Below, one piece after another: positions 59,263-64,000 of a stretch of 64,000 bases of DNA. A model generated the notes under the pieces. That model saw only the letters and a list, made by a program, of their open reading frames with translations. It did not search any database and was not told the DNA's origin. The stretch is from assembly GCF_018257795.1 (NCBI RefSeq), contig NZ_JAERJD010000006.1:62001-126000 (forward strand). Reading direction: 5' to 3'. The number at the start of each line of letters is the position of its first letter. Position 1 is the stretch's first letter. This DNA comes from Citrobacter sp. JGM124. Lineage in GTDB: Bacteria; Pseudomonadota; Gammaproteobacteria; Enterobacterales; Enterobacteriaceae. The position numbers and the translations under genes were made by a program.

Positions 59263-60660
59263 TTAACTATGGTTAAAACCTGCACCTTCTTTGTTGGACA
59301 AAGGTACGCTGACAGGGTGTTTTTCAAAGTATTCTAAAGTGCGTTTAAAATCATCAATCAACAGGGAAGCCAGGTCTAAGCTCACACCGTGACGGACCAG
59401 AATACGCTGAATAACCATATCTTCACGGTTTGCAGGCATTGAGTAAGCCGGTACTTGCCAGCCACGGCTACGCAGCTTGTCGGCAACGTCATACAACGAG
59501 TAACTCACTTTAGCGCCATCTTTGATTTTCCAGGCCAGTGCTGGAATACCAGACTGACTGTCGCCATCAAACAGCATCTCAAATGGACCTAATTTTTCAA
59601 TTTCACGCGCCAGGTATTGAGCTGTGCTGTAGCAGGCATTATGAATTTTTGCATACCCTGCACGACCAAGACGCAAGAAGTTGTAGTACTGGGCGACAAT
59701 TTGGCCACCAGGACGTGAGAAGTTCAGCGCAAACGTAGGCATATTGCCGCCCAGATAGTTTACATTGAAGATCAGCTCTTCAGGCAGATCCTTAGCTTCA
59801 CGCCAAACAACCCAACCAGCACCCAGTGGAGCTAAACCAAACTTGTGCCCGGAAGCATTAACAGACTTAACGCGCGGCAGCCGGAAATCCCACTCCAGTT
59901 CAGGGGCGCAGAATGGGGCCAGGAAGCCACCGCTCGCACCATCCACGTGAATAGGAATATCTAATCCGGTTTCTTTTTGCAGTTTATCCAGTGCATCATG
60001 CACTTCTTTAACTGGCTCATACTGACAAGTAAAGGTCACGCCTAAAGTCGGGACGACACCGATAGTGTTTTCATCGACGCGTTTCAATACTTCTTCAGCA
60101 TTCATAATCAAGCGGTCACCCTCTAATGGGATCTCACGCAGTTCAACATCAAAATAACGTGCAAATTTATGCCAACAGATCTGTACCGGGCCACAAATCA
60201 GGTTTGGTTTATCCGTCGGTTTGCCTTTTGCAGCCTGTTTTTTACGCCACTGCCACTTTAGCGCCAGCCCGCCCAGCATAGCCGCTTCGGACGACCCAAT
60301 GGTCGAACAACCCAGCGTATTCTGTGAGTCAGGTGAATTCCACAAGTCAGCCAGCATACGCACACAACGGCTTTCAAGTTCTGCCGTCTGAGGATACTCA
60401 TCCTTATCGATCATGTTCTTATCAATAGATAAGTCCATCAGTTCACGGATCTCATCGTCAACCCATGTCTGGCAGAAAGTGGCTAAGTTTTGTCTTGAGT
60501 TTCCATCCAGCATTAGCTCATCACGTACCGCACTGAATACATTACGTGGATCGCGTTCTGCTTCCGGGAACTGATTTTTAGGCAACGTACGGGAAAGCTC
60601 CAGTGAGCCGTAAACGTCATCCAGTTCGCTGTAATTTGAAGATGCTGATTTCTTAGTCAT
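59263..60660 (-). CDS. gadB: Glutamate decarboxylase GadB
   Basis: A 465-residue PLP enzyme that turns glutamate into GABA, taking up a proton. The PLP Lys is in [13 protein letters not shown], and [14 protein letters not shown] and IDASGG-type IHVDGASGG are conserved. The C-terminal FNHS keeps the His that closes the active site at neutral pH in E. coli. With gadC it forms the acid-resistance pair. It is more divergent from E. coli GadA/B than its housekeeping neighbours are from theirs. Confidence 0.96.
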   Translation of the reverse strand: MTKKSASSNYSELDDVYGSLELSRTLPKNQFPEAERDPRNVFSAVRDELMLDGNSRQNLATFCQTWVDDEIRELMDLSIDKNMIDKDEYPQTAELESRCVRMLADLWNSPDSQNTLGCSTIGSSEAAMLGGLALKWQWRKKQAAKGKPTDKPNLICGPVQICWHKFARYFDVELREIPLEGDRLIMNAEEVLKRVDENTIGVVPTLGVTFTCQYEPVKEVHDALDKLQKETGLDIPIHVDGASGGFLAPFCAPELEWDFRLPRVKSVNASGHKFGLAPLGAGWVVWREAKDLPEELIFNVNYLGGNMPTFALNFSRPGGQIVAQYYNFLRLGRAGYAKIHNACYSTAQYLAREIEKLGPFEMLFDGDSQSGIPALAWKIKDGAKVSYSLYDVADKLRSRGWQVPAYSMPANREDMVIQRILVRHGVSLDLASLLIDDFKRTLEYFEKHPVSVPLSNKEGAGFNHS

Positions 60661-61542
60661 ATCAATAAGTCCCTCTGTTACTAAGTGTTTACAACTTGAT
60701 TAGCATGAGCTCATATAAAAGTAGGCTGAATCTGATTTTTTACAAATCTAAATTGCAAATAGCATATTAATGACGTGACCTTTCGTCTTAACCTTGCTGC
60801 GGTATGAAAATCTATTCCATCGAATAAAATCGGCATGGTAATCATTTATCTGGATAGCAAACTGACTGATTTATCAATGGTATCTCCCAAAAAAAACACC
60901 ACACAAAACACAGTGCCTTTAAATTACAAACAGGCCATCTGCTATCATCAACATGATAACGTGCGAGCTTCTATGCAACCACCATGTAATTGATAAAAGT
61001 AGATTGAAATCAAGTTCATTGAAAAAAAAGACACCCGAGAAATATTTACCACCATTACAACGACCCCATTAAAATCATATAAAACAAGGTATTGAAGATT
61101 TACAAAAAAATCGATTTCCGTGAAAAATATATCTCATATATATATGAAAAAATGATGACAGCATTAATTTATAGTACTTTTTGTAAAAAAATAGCTACAT
61201 AAATATTCTAAGCATTATTAATAAGATAGCATGCATTCGGCCGGGCTAAATAGAGCGTTGCGGATCAATATCAGCCCCGGCCGTTACCGTTTTGTCATCG
61301 TAATGCAAAGAAAACAAATTACTGGCGGTTATTTTCTGTTAATTAAAATCGCTGAGATACCTGGCACATTTAACATTACTGGAGTTATTTTATATATAAT
61401 ATATTTAAAGGCTTGCAACATCGTTTGTTGTCAACAATAAGATTGATACTTTGGTTTGCAATTTAATATTTTTTATCTTCTTCTGTATTATAGCAGCCTG
61501 GCTTAAAGGCTATCCATGCTCCAGCAAATGACTCGTTTGTCG
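60661..61542. promoter_or_regulatory. Long AT-rich region upstream of gadB
   Basis: About 880 bp without a convincing gene; 60690-61230 is very AT-rich, with A-tracts and TATATATA near 61137. It should hold the gadB promoter and its acid- or phase-dependent control. No GadE box was recognised. It is the sort of sequence H-NS binds. A 69-codon frame at 61231 was not accepted. Confidence 0.45.
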
Positions 61543-62844
61543 CTACCCTGCAAGCCCCCATTTTGTGAGCAGCTCCGGGAGCAGGGAAAACAAATAGAGT
61601 ACCAGACCAATCAGCCCCCCTACTAACGTGCCATTGATACGAATGAACTGCAGATCTTTACCAATATTAAACTCTATTTGTTCAGCCAGCTCTTTATTGT
61701 CCCAACTCTTCACTGTGTCGCTGATATGGCGTGTAATAAAAGTAGCAAAATCGGGTGTCATACGGCGTACAGCTATCTCCAAATGTTCATTTAATGAAGC
61801 TTGTAATGCCCGGTCATTCAGCAACGTTTCGCCAAACCACTGCCCTGCCAGTGCGATACGTTGCTGCACTTGGGAATCACGCCTTTCACTGTCTACTTTT
61901 AATCCATTACGCAAGTCAGCCCAAAGCTCACCGATATAGCGATTAAAGGCTTCGTCATCTTTAATATAACGTTTTATGCCATCGACTTTTGCCATCAGCT
62001 GGGGGGATGTTTTCAGCTCGGTAATAAGGCGCTGTACTGCAGCATCAAAACCCTGACGAATCTGGTGTTGTCTGTCACGATTAACATCGTCGAGTACGCG
62101 ATTAACCGCCTCAGAAACCCACTCAGCACTTTGCTCACCCAGCCACTCTGTCGGTAATAACCGGGCTTTACGAGGGTGTTCAGTATGAAGCCAGTGGGTT
62201 ATCTGACTGGCAATAAAATCGCGGCTTTCCGTTTTTTTCAACAGTGCCAGTATTTGAGTAATCAGGGCGTCCAGCAGAGCCTGATGGCGATTATTCTTTG
62301 TCAGACTTTCCAGTATTATCGCCCCGGACTGGCTCAGGTCGATATTATCGATAGCTTTATGAACACCTCGACGAATAAGCTTTTGAATCCGCGTATCATC
62401 CGCAAGTTCAAGAAAAGTCCCCATGATTTTTAGCAGGGACTGACCTAACCGATGAGTATTATTTGGCTGACTTAACCACTTGCCCAGTAATTGCACAGGC
62501 TGATGATGCTGAATAAGCTGAGTCAGCGACTGAGTATCAAGAAATTTCTCCTGGATAAATACACCAAGGTTTGTCGCTATTTTTTCTTTATTGCGTGGGA
62601 TTATCGCCGTATGTTTACTGATAAATGGCAGATGAACCGGCCGAAACAGTGCATACACAGCAAACCAGTCTGCCAGTGCTCCCACCATGGCTGCTTCAGA
62701 AATGGCCTTAATACCAAGAACCCAAAAATTGGCTGGTAAGAAAAGTGTAGAGACAAAGATGCTCGCCACCAGCAGTAGCAGTGACAGGGCCAGCCGCTTG
62801 GCTTTTCGTAACTCGACTTTTTGTTGTGCCGTTTTTTGTTCCAT
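61543..62844 (-). CDS. yjiN: DUF445 inner-membrane protein YjiN
   Basis: A 433-residue protein with membrane segments at both ends ([37 protein letters not shown]) and a long helical middle. Signature: [22 protein letters not shown] and [13 protein letters not shown]. It belongs to the YjiN/DUF445 family; function not established. Confidence 0.88.
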   Translation of the reverse strand: MEQKTAQQKVELRKAKRLALSLLLLVASIFVSTLFLPANFWVLGIKAISEAAMVGALADWFAVYALFRPVHLPFISKHTAIIPRNKEKIATNLGVFIQEKFLDTQSLTQLIQHHQPVQLLGKWLSQPNNTHRLGQSLLKIMGTFLELADDTRIQKLIRRGVHKAIDNIDLSQSGAIILESLTKNNRHQALLDALITQILALLKKTESRDFIASQITHWLHTEHPRKARLLPTEWLGEQSAEWVSEAVNRVLDDVNRDRQHQIRQGFDAAVQRLITELKTSPQLMAKVDGIKRYIKDDEAFNRYIGELWADLRNGLKVDSERRDSQVQQRIALAGQWFGETLLNDRALQASLNEHLEIAVRRMTPDFATFITRHISDTVKSWDNKELAEQIEFNIGKDLQFIRINGTLVGGLIGLVLYLFSLLPELLTKWGLAG

Positions 62845-63190
62845 TCGTTAATCATAGCGTTGACCAGCATAACCAGCTAGCGGAATAAACAGCACAGTAT
62901 CGAGTCGCTCAATGGCGGCGGCAGCACGTTCACATAATAATCCCACCTCTTGGGGCTAAAAAACTGTCGTTAATAATTGGCGTCTTCCTCCCCTGACGGT
63001 AGACGCTATTATCGAAAAAAATCGCATTCTCTCGTACTGAAAACAGTGATTTTTTATTAGCAAATTCAAAAATCACTCATTGCCCACAATACTCTGCCTT
63101 TAATCATTGACCTGACAGTATGAATATCGCGATGATACCTGCATCAGAATAGCGGACTGACTTATCTCAGCCATGATTAAAGAAAATACT
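62845..63190. promoter_or_regulatory. Intergenic region between yjiN and the lipoprotein gene
   Basis: About 350 bp between divergent genes; AT-rich from 63010 on. Promoters for both are expected. No RNA gene or repeat was recognised. Confidence 0.35.
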
Positions 63191-63583
63191 ATGAAATTTA
63201 TTATTAGTGGGCTGATCGCTTCAGGACTCACGGGTTGTAGCCTGTTTCTGCCACCTGAAGACATACAACTTCACAGGTTATCAAATGATGAATTGTGCCA
63301 CGCACTGGGGACCTACAATGATGATGGTAAAATGGTGCTGGCGATACATAACGAACTTGATAAAAAAATAGAAACAATTGACAGTGAAAGATGCCATGCC
63401 ATTGAAACAAAAGCAAAAATGGAAAATGACATTATAAAAAACAGCAATGAATGGGTTAATAATAAACAACAAGGCTTGATCAAAACGCAGGATGAAATAT
63501 TGCGTAAAGATAATGAAATAAACCGGTTACTTAATAAACCGGCCATCACACCACAGCGGTATCGCGTCAGCCCTGCCATGTGA
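63191..63583 (+). CDS. Small lipoprotein
   Basis: 130 residues. A type II signal peptide with lipobox LTGC (Cys 16 by the 63191 start) is followed by a helical, charged body (DKKIETIDSERCHAIETKAK) likely to form a coiled coil. No family recognised. The ATG at 63191 was preferred over one at 63173. Confidence 0.65.
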   Translation: MKFIISGLIASGLTGCSLFLPPEDIQLHRLSNDELCHALGTYNDDGKMVLAIHNELDKKIETIDSERCHAIETKAKMENDIIKNSNEWVNNKQQGLIKTQDEILRKDNEINRLLNKPAITPQRYRVSPAM

Positions 63584-63869
63584 TCGTATTCCACCGTGCA
63601 GACATACTGATACGATGCATGGCTGACAGGCACGTGCCAAAACATTCAGCCCGCAACAACAGGCAAATTGCCCGTGAATCTCGATCAACAGCGGAGCAAA
63701 TAACTGCAAGGCGGTTTCACTGCTACCTGAGTCCTTGCCGGAAAGACCAGAAGCAATGCGATCATCACTTACGACTGAATCGCCTGGCACCGCTGGTTAT
63801 CTGCCCCCCGGGTTTGCACAATCAGTGGCTTTCCCTGACAATAGAGTTTTAGTCTCAGGCCGACACCAT

Positions 63870-64000
63870 ATGAATAATTCTTATCAGGCACTGTTAAGCG
63901 CAGGCGGTATTCTGCTGCTGGCCTTTCTTTCATGCTTGCTCTTGCCAGCCCCAGCCTTAACCGTGACACTAGCCCAGGAGCTGGTTGAAACCTTGCATTT
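63870..64000 (+). CDS. Start of an unidentified gene, cut by the window end
   Basis: An open frame from ATG 63870 to the edge, at least 43 residues, beginning MNNSYQALLSAGGILLLAF. The hydrophobic stretch (residues about 8-26) is a membrane segment or signal peptide. A possible GAG/AGG-type site lies upstream. Too little is present to name it. Confidence 0.4.
   Translation, partial: MNNSYQALLSAGGILLLAFLSCLLLPAPALTVTLAQELVETLH

Noticed and set aside
61231-61440. 69-codon ORF in the gap between gadB and yjiN
   Set aside because: No homology, low-complexity AT-rich surroundings and no good ribosome-binding site.
63580-63852. 90-codon ORF after the small lipoprotein
   Set aside because: Overlaps the lipoprotein stop, no motif, His/Arg-rich shadow-like composition.
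1-64000. CRISPR arrays, rRNA genes and further tRNA genes
   Set aside because: No regular repeat-spacer pattern, no rRNA sequence and no second complete cloverleaf were seen; the tRNA-like piece at 25253 is only the 3' end.

Overview
The window is chromosomal DNA of an enterobacterium (order Enterobacterales). The first 15 kb carry a block of housekeeping genes in the order known from Escherichia coli: rsfS-rlmH-mrdA-mrdB-rlpA-dacA-ybeD-lipB-lipA, then tatE, ybeM, crcB, cspE, pagP, rna, rnk, and folD-ybcJ beside a tRNA-Arg(TCT) gene (argU). The moderate G+C, the divergence from E. coli and an acid-resistance gadBC pair would fit a Hafnia-like or similar genus, but the species cannot be fixed from the sequence alone.

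Region 1 (1-15270) is core: ribosome silencing and rRNA methylation, cell elongation (PBP2, RodA, RlpA, PBP5), lipoate synthesis, Tat export, fluoride export, a cold-shock-family RNA chaperone, lipid A palmitoylation and RNase I. Region 2 (about 15248-25268) is a genomic island in the 3' end of the tRNA-Arg gene. It is bounded by a 16-bp direct repeat of the tRNA end. It holds a P4-type integrase cut short by an IS3-family element, a DUF4942 gene with a damaged start, a tightly coupled three-gene module (unknown alpha-helical protein, two-HKD phospholipase D-like protein, 905-residue SNF2-like helicase) and a VapBC toxin-antitoxin pair. The three-gene module is the best candidate for an undescribed, probably anti-phage, system. 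Region 3 (25.3-30.2 kb), just outside the repeat, continues the accessory zone. It has two minute coupled ORFs, an overlapping pair of DUF262 proteins of the GmrSD type (the second with a DUF1524 nuclease-like C-terminus), a nitrilase-family amidase and an acetyltransferase remnant.

Region 4 (30.2-57.5 kb) is metabolic and transport accessory DNA: an Lrp regulator with a divergent drug-efflux-type MFS pump, a FUSC-type exporter, a four-gene siderophore ABC importer, a flavin reductase and aldehyde dehydrogenase, and two separate ABC-importer operons. The first (44.2-40 kb) joins a PhnS-like importer to an alkaline-phosphatase-superfamily enzyme and a HAD phosphatase, under a divergent GntR regulator with a clear operator. 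The second (53.4-49.4 kb) lies opposite a metallo-beta-lactamase-fold hydrolase, a LacI regulator and an inositol-monophosphatase-like enzyme, with a perfect 16-bp palindrome between them. Both look built to import and dephosphorylate organophosphate compounds. Between them sit an SmvA-like efflux pump with its TetR repressor and a DsbA-like oxidase with an unusual CGPC active site.

Region 5 (57.5-64 kb) holds gadC and gadB (glutamate-dependent acid resistance) with a strong hairpin between them and a long AT-rich region upstream, then yjiN, a small lipoprotein and the start of a gene that runs off the window.
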